A stretch of DNA of 34,156 nt, taken from positions 1-34,156 of IMG/VR virus record IMGVR_UViG_3300021356_000075. One strand, given 5' to 3'. Position numbers and translations under genes: made by a program. This DNA is from a virus. The notes below the pieces were generated by a model. That model ran no database searches. It was not told where the DNA came from and worked only from the letters and a program-made list of their open reading frames with translations. Positions 1 to 6,372 of the stretch are shown piece after piece (position 1 is the first letter of the stretch; every line of letters starts with the position of its first letter).

Positions 1-7
1 TGGGTCT

Positions 8-442
8 TCAGATCTTCTCTTCACAGGGACCCGAAAACCCGGAAAATCCGGAATTTTTCAATTTTTCTGCCTGATTGGCACGCTCAACTATTTTTCTGCA
101 CCACTCCAAAAACACTTGCTCGGTCATGGTCCGCTTCATTGCGTTTGGAATTCGGTGCACTAGCTGGACATTGCTCAAAACGTGTGCTCCGCCTTTACTC
201 AATGGGATAATATGATCCAGCTCTGTGTTTTTTGCGGATTGGCTTAGATCCACTCCGCTCAAGGCACATCGCCAGTCTTGTTCCTGCATTTTCTGGCGTA
301 GCCCTGTCGCTGTGACAGCCTCCCCGACGCCAGCTTCCTCCTGATTCTCTTTCTCGAATTGCTCGCCATGTTCAGGAATTTCCGATCCCAGATGCTTTTC
401 TGCCTGGGCGAAATCGAAAGAGAATAGAACACGCTGGCCCAT
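8..442 (-). CDS. HNH endonuclease
   Basis: A 144-residue protein with an HNH nuclease core. Trp57-Arg-Cys-Ala-Leu-Ser-Gly precedes the catalytic Asp76-His77 (ELDHIIPLSKGG), followed by Asn91, His96 and Asn100 in the usual beta-beta-alpha metal spacing. HNH proteins nick or cut DNA with one metal ion. In HK97-like phages an HNH protein beside the terminase genes is needed for DNA packaging, while others are homing enzymes. The start is ATG with an AAGGA element six bases upstream. It is the last gene of the leftward unit. If the molecule is circular it would sit next to the holin end of the packaging module, which would favour a packaging role. That placement is inference. Confidence 0.85.
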   Translation of the reverse strand: MGQRVLFSFDFAQAEKHLGSEIPEHGEQFEKENQEEAGVGEAVTATGLRQKMQEQDWRCALSGVDLSQSAKNTELDHIIPLSKGGAHVLSNVQLVHRIPNAMKRTMTEQVFLEWCRKIVERANQAEKLKNSGFSGFSGPCEEKI

Positions 443-627
443 GATCTTTCCTTCTTAACGCTTTCCCGAAACACTCCGTGTTGCGCAGTGACTAACGCAT
501 ATTTTTTTGCAGATGCCCGATGCTGATTCACTGCAACCATCGAAGCGAAACGCCGCTCCCACTCCGTCAGCAAATGCTGAGTTGGCTCTTTTGCCAGTGT
601 GTGAAAACGCCGCTCCCACCTGCTCAC
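259..627 (-). CDS. Candidate small gene overlapping the HNH gene
   Basis: Possible GTG-started gene of 122 residues. Its GTG overlaps the stop of the preceding 56-residue gene (ATGTGA context), the coupling style used throughout this genome. The first 60 residues contain two copies of WERRF, from a 15-bp direct repeat at 548-562 and 605-619, in frame 19 codons apart. The segment LTEWERRFASMV followed by ASAKKYALV resembles small phage proteins of unknown role. The last 60 residues lie over the HNH gene in another frame, are very basic and look non-coding. The true product may end earlier through a frameshift, or the ORF may be spurious. No function is assigned. Confidence 0.4.
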   Translation of the reverse strand: MSRWERRFHTLAKEPTQHLLTEWERRFASMVAVNQHRASAKKYALVTAQHGVFRESVKKERSWASVFYSLSISPRQKSIWDRKFLNMASNSRKRIRRKLASGRLSQRQGYARKCRNKTGDVP

Positions 628-794
628 ATCAACACCCCATTCCACCGTTTGTCCAGCTTGACCACCTGAGCTTGTACTGCTGGCTCCTCCGGCAGTTCTT
701 TCGCCCATCGGTGCTCTGGCCACTCGGCCCTGATTTTGGCCGCTTCCGCTGCGATCTCTTCCGGTGTGGGATCTGCCCGCTTTGGCTTGCTCAT
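624..794 (-). CDS. Small charged protein (56 aa)
   Basis: A 56-codon gene that starts ATG inside the stop of the preceding gene (ATGA at 791-794). The product begins MSKPKRADPTPEEIAAEAAK and continues with an acidic, helical-looking stretch (IRAEWPEHRWAKELPEE), ending VKLDKRWNGVLM. The pattern DPTPEEIAAE..KIRAEW is typical of short uncharacterised phage early proteins. It has no Cys pairs and no membrane segment. The exact four-base overlap and the protein-like composition support it as real. Function unknown. Confidence 0.75.
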   Translation of the reverse strand: MSKPKRADPTPEEIAAEAAKIRAEWPEHRWAKELPEEPAVQAQVVKLDKRWNGVLM

Positions 795-1084
795 GGCGCT
801 TCATCCTCCGGCAGTTGCTTGATGGTCTCGACTGGCTGTGACTGCGCCTCGACCGGATACCAGTGTTCGGGAATGTCGCCGCTGGGATACCATGAGGTCA
901 ACACAGTAGGGACGCTGTCTTCCCATGGTTCAATCCGCACACACTTTCGCCACGTTATGAGCTTCGGTTTTGGCTCTGGTTCCGGCCCTGCCATTGGTTC
1001 CACCTCACCCTCACCCGTCAACGTGCCGCCCCTGCGAGTCTCCCGCACACCATTCCCATCTGCTTCGATCACTGTCCAGCTCAT
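791..1084 (-). CDS. Hypothetical acidic protein (97 aa)
   Basis: Starts ATG in an ATGA overlap with the gene before it and ends in an ATGA overlap with the gene after it. The product is acidic, with a short EPEPKPK low-complexity linker near residue 37 separating an N-terminal MSWTVIEADGNGVRET strand-like segment from a tryptophan-rich C-terminal part (EPWEDSVPTV, WYPSGDIPEHWYPVEA). No catalytic motif, metal site or membrane segment is visible. I do not recognise the family. Its position in the terminal early unit suggests an accessory host-interaction or DNA-metabolism role, which is only inference. Confidence 0.7.
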   Translation of the reverse strand: MSWTVIEADGNGVRETRRGGTLTGEGEVEPMAGPEPEPKPKLITWRKCVRIEPWEDSVPTVLTSWYPSGDIPEHWYPVEAQSQPVETIKQLPEDEAP

Positions 1085-1392
1085 TTCTTACTCTCCTTCA
1101 GGAACTTCTTCCTGGCTGCCCAGCATTCCACCTCATCAGCCACCCTAACCACCATCGTGGCCTCGATCACTTCCCCATTGACGCGGGCCAGCGTTGGCTC
1201 CAGATAGAGCCACGGGACCTCCTCGCCGCGTTCCATTTTCCCCGGCCTGTCTCGGTTGTACCAAACGCTTTTGAGCAGAACGTAGGCCATTTCCCGAGAT
1301 CTTAGAACCCTCGCCTCATCGCCGACCTGCATCGTATCGTAAAGCACCGTCAGGCTGTTCTGGTGTTCAGATTCCGGAATAAACCGAGCCAT
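1081..1392 (-). CDS. Hypothetical protein (103 aa)
   Basis: The start at MARFIPESEHQN is chosen because its ATG overlaps the preceding stop as TGATG; a further in-frame ATG eight codons upstream lies inside the previous gene. The product has a compact mixed alpha/beta look: NSLTVLYDTMQVGDEARVLR, then a hydrophobic VLLKSVWYN, then beta-like EVPWLYLEPTLARV and EATMVVRVADEVE, ending with a basic ARKKFLKESKK tail. No family is recognised. It is flanked on both sides by coupled small genes of the same unit. Confidence 0.75.
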   Translation of the reverse strand: MARFIPESEHQNSLTVLYDTMQVGDEARVLRSREMAYVLLKSVWYNRDRPGKMERGEEVPWLYLEPTLARVNGEVIEATMVVRVADEVECWAARKKFLKESKK

Positions 1393-1631
1393 CAGACCAC
1401 CTCCATGACCTGGCACAGCCCCAGCTGCCGGACCGCATGGTCCACCGCATTCGCTGCGGCCCGTGCCTCTGGCTCACTCCCGAACCGCCGAGCGTCTCCC
1501 TGTCGCGGGCTCCAGCCATGGCGGCTGATCGGCTTGCGCGTGATCTCCTCGGTCATGTCCCCCTCTGTTAGCTGTCCCACCAGCCACCGCCGTCTGCCGA
1601 CTGAATCCAGTTTGTAGACCATGTGAGGCAT
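1392..1631 (-). CDS. Hypothetical small protein (79 aa), first gene of the terminal unit
   Basis: First gene after the non-coding block at 1632-2058. The chosen start is MPHMVYKLDSVGRRR with a GGAG eight to nine bases upstream. The longer frame starting at 1673 would run through a terminator hairpin. The product has VYKLDSVGRRRWLVGQLTEGD, then an EARAAANAVDHAVRQLG helix near the C-terminus, a layout like small phage proteins with one sheet and one helix. Function unknown. An intrinsic terminator sits directly before its ribosome site, so expression may depend on read-through or antitermination. Confidence 0.75.
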   Translation of the reverse strand: MPHMVYKLDSVGRRRWLVGQLTEGDMTEEITRKPISRHGWSPRQGDARRFGSEPEARAAANAVDHAVRQLGLCQVMEVV

Positions 1632-1639
1632 TACCGAAA

Positions 1640-1770
1640 CTCCATAAAAAACCCGCTCGGGTGGTAGGCGCACCAGAACGGGTTCAGCCGGATTTCTCCG
1701 GGGATGTTTCGCTGTGGCCGCCTACGCCGTCGCCAAACTGTACCAGCAGCCCGAAGGACTGCAAGGCCAA
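1640..1770 (-). ncRNA. Structured leader or small RNA candidate
   Basis: Three hairpins follow each other on the minus strand. The first is a 7-bp stem at 1746-1762 (GCAGTCC/GGGCTGC). The second is a 5-bp stem closed by a GAAA tetraloop at 1688-1701 (CCGGA-GAAA-TCCGG). The third is the terminator at 1645-1684. No ORF with a ribosome site fits in this stretch. It could be a cis-acting leader controlling the downstream genes, or a small RNA ending at the terminator. Confidence 0.4.
1645..1684 (-). terminator. Intrinsic terminator or attenuator before the terminal unit
   Basis: Read on the minus strand, AACCCG at the 5' side pairs with CGGGTT, with an inner TGGT/ACCA pairing, and is followed directly by a run of six T (1646-1651). 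A competing short hairpin ACCC-GAGC-GGGT shares the 3' half. The ribosome site of the 79-residue gene begins immediately after it, so it would control that gene and the rest of the leftward unit. Confidence 0.6.
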
Positions 1771-1800
1771 ATCCTCAGGGGATTCTGCCAGCAGGGTCCA

Positions 1801-2050
1801 GCCCGGCAAAATTCCCCGTTTCCCTCTCTCGCGTATATAAGAGAACTGGAAACACGTATGGGCTTACCCCATATGGAAATATGGAAATTACTATATATAT
1901 ACTATATATACTAGTAAAAACACTGTGTTTCGTGATGGCAGTAGTTTCCCTCCGAGCAGGGAAATTACTCGGAAACTACTCCCGTCAAATTCCGTTTTGC
2001 CAGTAGTTTCCCAGTAAATTCCCCCCAAATTCCCGCCAAATTCCCTGTCC
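1801..2050. other. Candidate replication origin or control region
   Basis: Non-coding stretch directly after the replicase stop. The motif AGTAGTTTCC occurs at 1940-1949 and 2002-2011, and its inverse at 1971-1980, so the three copies start exactly 31 bp apart. AAATTCC occurs at 2016, 2027 and 2038, exactly 11 bp apart, with further copies near 1809 and 1987. An AT-rich tract at 1871-1920 (two overlapping ATATGGAAAT copies, then TATATA runs) could be an unwinding element. Phased motifs beside an AT-rich tract and a replicase gene are what an iteron-type origin looks like; a multi-site operator is the alternative. Confidence 0.5.
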
Positions 2051-2058
2051 GATTTTTC

Positions 2059-4248
2059 TCAATCAATCGCCCGAAATTTCTGTGTGGGCCTTCCACCGGC
2101 TGCACTCGGGGCCACTTCTTCGGCCTCAATGGACTTTTCTGTGAGGAGATGTTGGAGGACTTGCTGCCGATCTCGCGGGTTGAGTCGCCGCGTTTTCCGC
2201 GTCAATGTGGACAGCGTCATCCACCCACGATGGTCCTGTAATTTTCGCAGAACGTGCTGACAATCCTTGTGGAAGTCGCTCTGTGAGATGTGCCTGTCTG
2301 CTTGCCAGAGCATCTTTCTGGTGATCCAGTTGTTCAGCCGGATTGCCCTGTCTACATCGTCCAGCGTGATCTCTGGCCAGTCCTCGCCGCAGAATCTGGA
2401 ACAGGCCAGCAGCATGGCCAGCTTCGTGGTCTTCTCCGCCACTCTGGACCAGATTGCCGCCACCACCCTGTCCTCTGTCTTCCGCTTGTTGCTGATGCTC
2501 AGTGAGTGGTCTTTCAGCCGCTTGTATGCCCCCGGAGCCCAGTCGATCAGCTTTGGATGGCCTCCACCGCCGTCCAGATTGCCTCCATGAGTCTGGAGCT
2601 GTGCCCACGCCTTGGCCGCGTTTAGGATCGAATCTGGAAGCCTGTCGTCTGCCTCTGGGTCTTGGTAGTCCACGTAATCATCCACCTCGAACACAAGGAA
2701 GCGGCCAATCAGCCCGTTCTTCATGTTCTCCTCTGTGACTGCCTCCCAGAAGCCCTCGGGAACACTGGTCCCGTAGATCACGCAATGAGGATATGACAGC
2801 GTTTTGACCTTCTGCCGATCCCCGTAAGCGTCCATCGGGCAGAATGCTTTATTTGCCGAGCTGTAGATCGTCATTAGCCTGGCTGAGATCTGGGCCAGAT
2901 GTGGGGCTGATTTGTGCTGCATGGCATGGACGAGATGTGCGATTTCGTCAATCTGGAACAGCGTGCACCATTCCGCATCCATCTGACTGATGATGCCCGC
3001 ATGGCTTCCGATGGCCTCTGGGCCGATCCTGTTGGCCAGCCCACACTCTGCCAACACCCGCGTGTTGAGTTGCCTGCTGTGGTCCTTCCCGGCCCCGGAG
3101 GGAGCCAGCCCGAGAACGTAGAGATTGGTCCTTGCTCGCTTGCTGGTTTGCACCTTGCCCCCGGTCAGCGTGGACATCAGGGCAAGCGCTCCACCCAATG
3201 CCAATTCGGGGAGCGGATAGTGGGCTGTCCGCAAATTGAAGTCGATCAGATCCCCGATCAATCCGGGGATTTGCTGCAGATCATCAGGGAATCCCCCTGG
3301 ATCGGCCAGCTTCTCCGCTGGTGTGTCTGGTTTCGTGTCAGGGGCCACTTCTGCTGTGGTCCCGAGAATCCCCGAGAGATCCACACCGGGATCTGGCTGC
3401 ACGCTCACCACCTCGCTGGCCTTGTCAGCTGGTGGCGTTCCCCGGTCTTTGCCGTTCCGGACTGCCCGCTGCAGTTCCTCCTCCGGCAGTGGTGGGGAGT
3501 TGCCAGCATTCCACCCGCTCACCAGCTGGCTAACTGCTGCCATGCTCAGCCGCTCGCCCATGTCTCCCACGAGGGCCCAGAGATGCCCGGCAAGCTGGAA
3601 GGCTGCCGTCTGTCGCCCCCCCTCGGCCACATTGTCACAGTTGGCCACGTAATTGGCCGCCCGATCCCACAGGGAGCCACCAGAGCCCGCTGGGAGCCTC
3701 TGGGGTTGCGCCTGTGGTTTCGGCTGCTCCGCTGGCCACAATCGCCCACAGAGATCCCTGAGAGCTTCTGAACCGTCCCCGATGTCTGCCAAACCCTGCC
3801 AAACGTTACCAGTCATAGCCCAGAATCGGCCTTGATCGTAGATCTCAACTTGGCACTTCCCCGCCCCCATCTTTGCCACGCATCTGGAGCCCTCTGGCTT
3901 CCGGCCTCGCGTGATCAGCTTGAGCCCGGTCCCGCTGGGGGATATTTCGACATAGGCCACACCGCGGAAGGCCTCCACAATCTCCGCTGCCCAGTCTGCC
4001 AGCTGTCCATCTGCATCCAGACAGCCGTCTAGGTCAATTCCGCAGTAAGGGTAATTGATCGCCAGAGCCATCCCTGTGTAAAGATGCTCCTGCTTGCGTG
4101 CCATCTCGAAGGATGTCCACGCCGTTGGATCTGTGCTACTGCCCCTGCCTCCTCCGGTCCTGTAGGGGACTTTGGTCCCGTTCTCTGAAAGCCAGAGCAT
4201 CCAGATCTTCTTGTCCCGTAATTCTGCGGGGATGTCTTCCAGTGCCAT
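2059..4248 (-). CDS. Primase-polymerase fused to DUF3987-type ATPase (phage replicase)
   Basis: A 729-residue replication protein. The N-terminal 150 residues look like an archaeo-eukaryotic-type primase (PrimPol / NrS-1 polymerase class): GIDLDG at 70-75 gives the metal-binding Asp72 and Asp74, SPSGTGLK follows at 103-110, and VEIYDQGR at 134-141. After a helical linker comes a DUF3987-type ATPase with a Walker A-like APSGAGKD at 382-389 and Walker B FQIDE at 431-435. The C-terminus looks like a winged helix (LRKLQDHRGWMTLSTLTRKTR). Together these suggest primer synthesis coupled to helicase loading or unwinding. The ATG follows the shared GGAGTAGGCA leader. It lies next to the SF2 helicase gene and between two non-coding repeat blocks. 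Confidence 0.85.
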   Translation of the reverse strand: MALEDIPAELRDKKIWMLWLSENGTKVPYRTGGGRGSSTDPTAWTSFEMARKQEHLYTGMALAINYPYCGIDLDGCLDADGQLADWAAEIVEAFRGVAYVEISPSGTGLKLITRGRKPEGSRCVAKMGAGKCQVEIYDQGRFWAMTGNVWQGLADIGDGSEALRDLCGRLWPAEQPKPQAQPQRLPAGSGGSLWDRAANYVANCDNVAEGGRQTAAFQLAGHLWALVGDMGERLSMAAVSQLVSGWNAGNSPPLPEEELQRAVRNGKDRGTPPADKASEVVSVQPDPGVDLSGILGTTAEVAPDTKPDTPAEKLADPGGFPDDLQQIPGLIGDLIDFNLRTAHYPLPELALGGALALMSTLTGGKVQTSKRARTNLYVLGLAPSGAGKDHSRQLNTRVLAECGLANRIGPEAIGSHAGIISQMDAEWCTLFQIDEIAHLVHAMQHKSAPHLAQISARLMTIYSSANKAFCPMDAYGDRQKVKTLSYPHCVIYGTSVPEGFWEAVTEENMKNGLIGRFLVFEVDDYVDYQDPEADDRLPDSILNAAKAWAQLQTHGGNLDGGGGHPKLIDWAPGAYKRLKDHSLSISNKRKTEDRVVAAIWSRVAEKTTKLAMLLACSRFCGEDWPEITLDDVDRAIRLNNWITRKMLWQADRHISQSDFHKDCQHVLRKLQDHRGWMTLSTLTRKTRRLNPRDRQQVLQHLLTEKSIEAEEVAPSAAGGRPTQKFRAID

Positions 4249-4251
4249 CGG

Positions 4252-4261
4252 TGCCTACTCC
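4252..4261 (-). promoter_or_regulatory. Shared translation leader GGAGTAGGCA (replicase)
   Basis: GGAGTAGGCA ends three bases before the replicase ATG. The GGAG is the Shine-Dalgarno core. The TAGGCA that follows is not needed for ribosome binding, yet it is conserved before other replication-region starts. Confidence 0.7.
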
Positions 4262-4470
4262 GTGTCTTCGCTGACTTTGATTTGTGTCACCCAGAGGACG
4301 GTCCTCTCGGGCTGTTCGGTGATGTGCGTGGTCCTGCTGTGGACCACCATTGCTCGGACTTCTCCGCCCTCCATGTCCACCCGCAGAACGTCCTGCGGAG
4401 CCGCGTCTGTGCCAGTCTCTTGGCTTGTGGCGATCAGTTCCCGGCTGTGGTAGTCCCTGAATTCGATCAT
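4255..4470 (-). CDS. Hypothetical small protein (71 aa) following the tandem repeat array
   Basis: Short gene between the repeat array and the replicase. The product begins MIEFRDYHSRELIATSQETG and later has strand-like segments VLRVDMEGGEVRAMVV and TVLWVTQIKVSED; it looks like a small beta-rich fold. Only six bases separate it from the replicase, so the two are probably co-translated. Its ribosome site is poor (AGGGAAC eight or more bases upstream), unlike most genes here. Its upstream region is the 10-bp and 11-bp tandem array, so it is the first gene read after that array. No family is recognised. Confidence 0.65.
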   Translation of the reverse strand: MIEFRDYHSRELIATSQETGTDAAPQDVLRVDMEGGEVRAMVVHSRTTHITEQPERTVLWVTQIKVSEDTE

Positions 4471-4480
4471 TTGTCAGTTC

Positions 4481-4530
4481 CCTGTTGAACCCTGTTGAAC
4501 CGTGTTGAACCGTGTTGAACCGTGTTGAAC
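4481..4530. repeat. Five tandem 10-bp repeats
   Basis: Five head-to-tail copies of C(C/G)TGTTGAAC at 4481, 4491, 4501, 4511 and 4521, with variation only at the second base. The 10-bp period is not a multiple of three and the stretch is non-coding. It abuts a second array of different sequence. Confidence 0.95.
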
Positions 4531-4531
4531 C

Positions 4532-4577
4532 GGGATATCCCGGAGATATCCCGGAGATATCCCAAAGATATCCCGCC
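4532..4577. repeat. Four tandem 11-bp repeats
   Basis: GATATCCC occurs at 4534, 4545, 4556 and 4567, exactly 11 bp apart, with spacer GGA in the first two units and AAA in the third. The first copy is part of the palindrome GGGATATCCC. It follows the 10-bp array with no gap and ends just before the helicase stop codon. Roughly one helical turn per unit in both arrays suggests cooperative protein binding on one DNA face, as at iteron origins or multi-site operators. Confidence 0.9.
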
Positions 4578-4578
4578 C

Positions 4579-6291
4579 TCAAAACGGGACGCCATCGTCC
4601 CAGAATGCCTCTGCTGACTCGCTCTCGATCAGTTCTGTCGGTCGCGGATCGGTGAAGTCTGCATTGATCACCCGCCTCCACTTACCTTCCTTCTGGGTGT
4701 GGATACTGGCCGGAATCCTAACCGCGCCCCGGTCGATCATGTCCAGAGCATCTCGAACACTGGCAGGGCATTTGACCAGAGATCGCCGCTCCCACCACTT
4801 TTCGGCCTTGCTGCGTGCAAATCCCGTGTGGTTGAAACAGATCCACTCTTTCACCTCCTGCTGCTCCAGATTGCCATCCGCCCCGGGTCGGTGTATCCAA
4901 TACGTACAGCACAGCGTGGTGGGAGCGTCCGGGCTGTTTTTCTTTTCATGCTCCCTGTACCACACATCATCCACCAGCCACTCCACTGGCCCCTCCTCGC
5001 CCACCAGCTGGCTGGCAGTGTCTGCCGTTGCCTGGTGCCTGATGGCGTCTGGAATGTCTGCCCCGCATTCAGGGCAGAACGCAAACCGGGAAGGAATTCC
5101 GATCCCGCACTGCGGGCAGTCGATCTCCACTGGCCCTTGGCTCTCGCGTGGTGCTGTCTCTTCTTGGACCTGGCTCTGCGATCGTCCGCCAGTGTCCCGA
5201 CCATAGTCCGGAGAATCCAGTGATCCGTGGCGCTCGATGTTTCCGCCGAAGTCCAGAATGAGACAGTCCTGCTTCTCTGGTGAAGTTCGGAGCCCTCGCC
5301 CGACAATCTGGCAGAAGAGCCCCGGTGACATCGTGGCCCGGAGCACTGCCACGCAATCCACGCGGGGAGCATCGAAGCCCGTTGTGAGGACATCCACGTT
5401 CACCAGCCACCGCAATGACCCGCTGCGGAAGTCTCCCAGATGCTGCTTCCGCTCCTCCCTGTCTGTCTGGCCTGTGATCACCTCCACACGGTCTGTGACG
5501 ATGCCCCGGAGCGTCTCGGCTACGTGCTCAGCGTGATCCACACCGCTGCAGAACACGATGACGGACCGCCGATCGTGACAGCTGGCCACGATTTCCTGAC
5601 AAGCCGCATCCACGATGCTGGCCTGATCGAACGCCGCCTCCATCTGTCTAGCCACGAACTCACCGCCACGAATGGCCACGCTCGAGATATCAACCGGCCT
5701 CTCTGTTGGCTGATTCGTCAGCGGACAGAGAAACCCCTGCCCGATCAGATCCCCGGTGAACGCTTCGTAACAGATCAGGCCGAAAAGCCTGTCAGGGCCT
5801 GCCAGAAGTCCTTCCCCGGTTCGGTATGGCGTAGCAGTCAGCCCCACGCATCGCAGCTTCGGATTGACTTGGCTCAGATCTGTCAGGAATCGGTTGTACA
5901 TGGAGTCATCCATGTCATTGATCAAATGAGCCTCGTCAATGATGACCAGCTCACGCCGCCCGAATACCAGAGCCTTCCGGTGAACGCTCTGGATGCCCGC
6001 GCAGATCACATCTGACTCTGTGTCGTACCTGCGGAGCCCTGCCGAATACAACCCGGAGCTGATGCCCGGACAGAGCAGTTTGATCTTCTCGTGATTCTGC
6101 TCCAGCAGTTCCTTGCGATGTGCCAGGACCATCACTCTGGCCCCGTACTCCCTCGCCTGCTGGATCATCATGGCAATCACCAGAGACTTCCCCGCTCCTG
6201 TTGGCAGGACCACCAGAGGATTCTGGTCTGTGTCCCGCAATGCGTCCCAGATGGCCGCGTGTGATTCTTCTTGGTATTCCCTCGGCTTCAT
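4579..6291 (-). CDS. SF2 (DEAH-box) DNA helicase with zinc finger
   Basis: A 570-residue superfamily 2 helicase. Numbered from MKPREYQEE: motif I LPTGAGKS at 29-36, motif II DEAH at 119-122, motif III TAT at 152-154, and motif VI QIVGRGLRT at 328-336. A CPQC (392-395) and CPEC (406-409) zinc ribbon links to a C-terminal domain of unknown role. The protein ends ESAEAFWDDGVPF, very like the acidic Pro-Phe tip of bacterial SSB. This start is chosen over an ATG eleven codons upstream because the GGAGTAGGCA leader lies directly before it. Probable role: unwinding or remodelling at forks, with the adjacent replicase, DUF669 protein and RecA-like ATPase. Confidence 0.92.
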   Translation of the reverse strand: MKPREYQEESHAAIWDALRDTDQNPLVVLPTGAGKSLVIAMMIQQAREYGARVMVLAHRKELLEQNHEKIKLLCPGISSGLYSAGLRRYDTESDVICAGIQSVHRKALVFGRRELVIIDEAHLINDMDDSMYNRFLTDLSQVNPKLRCVGLTATPYRTGEGLLAGPDRLFGLICYEAFTGDLIGQGFLCPLTNQPTERPVDISSVAIRGGEFVARQMEAAFDQASIVDAACQEIVASCHDRRSVIVFCSGVDHAEHVAETLRGIVTDRVEVITGQTDREERKQHLGDFRSGSLRWLVNVDVLTTGFDAPRVDCVAVLRATMSPGLFCQIVGRGLRTSPEKQDCLILDFGGNIERHGSLDSPDYGRDTGGRSQSQVQEETAPRESQGPVEIDCPQCGIGIPSRFAFCPECGADIPDAIRHQATADTASQLVGEEGPVEWLVDDVWYREHEKKNSPDAPTTLCCTYWIHRPGADGNLEQQEVKEWICFNHTGFARSKAEKWWERRSLVKCPASVRDALDMIDRGAVRIPASIHTQKEGKWRRVINADFTDPRPTELIESESAEAFWDDGVPF

Positions 6292-6293
6292 GG

Positions 6294-6303
6294 TGCCTAC
6301 TCC
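6294..6303 (-). promoter_or_regulatory. Shared translation leader GGAGTAGGCA (helicase)
   Basis: Exact copy of the leader two bases before the helicase ATG. It decides the start of that gene. Confidence 0.75.
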
Positions 6304-6306
6304 ATG

Positions 6307-6336
6307 GAAAAGGCCCCCGGCCACAGCCGGAGGCCA
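6307..6336 (-). terminator. Intrinsic terminator between DUF669 and helicase genes
   Basis: On the minus strand GGCCTCCGGC pairs with GCCGGGGGCC around a TGTG loop, and four T follow. The T run is short, so it may terminate only partly or protect the upstream transcript. It could lower helicase expression relative to the single-strand-annealing genes. Confidence 0.6.
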
Positions 6337-6372
6337 TCAGATTGAAAAACAGTCCGCCACCAGTCCGCGGAC

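Noticed and set aside
2914-3771. 285-codon plus-strand open frame
   Set aside because: Antisense to the primase-polymerase gene, with Pro/Arg/Leu-rich composition and no ribosome site. It is a mirror of GC-rich codon use on the other strand.
4481-4577. CRISPR array
   Set aside because: Units are 10-11 bp with no unique spacers and no cas genes. This is a simple tandem repeat.
4136-4681. 181-codon minus-strand frame crossing the tandem repeats
   Set aside because: It reads across the 10-bp and 11-bp arrays and into two well-supported genes in other frames. The repeat periods are not multiples of three, so coding is unlikely.
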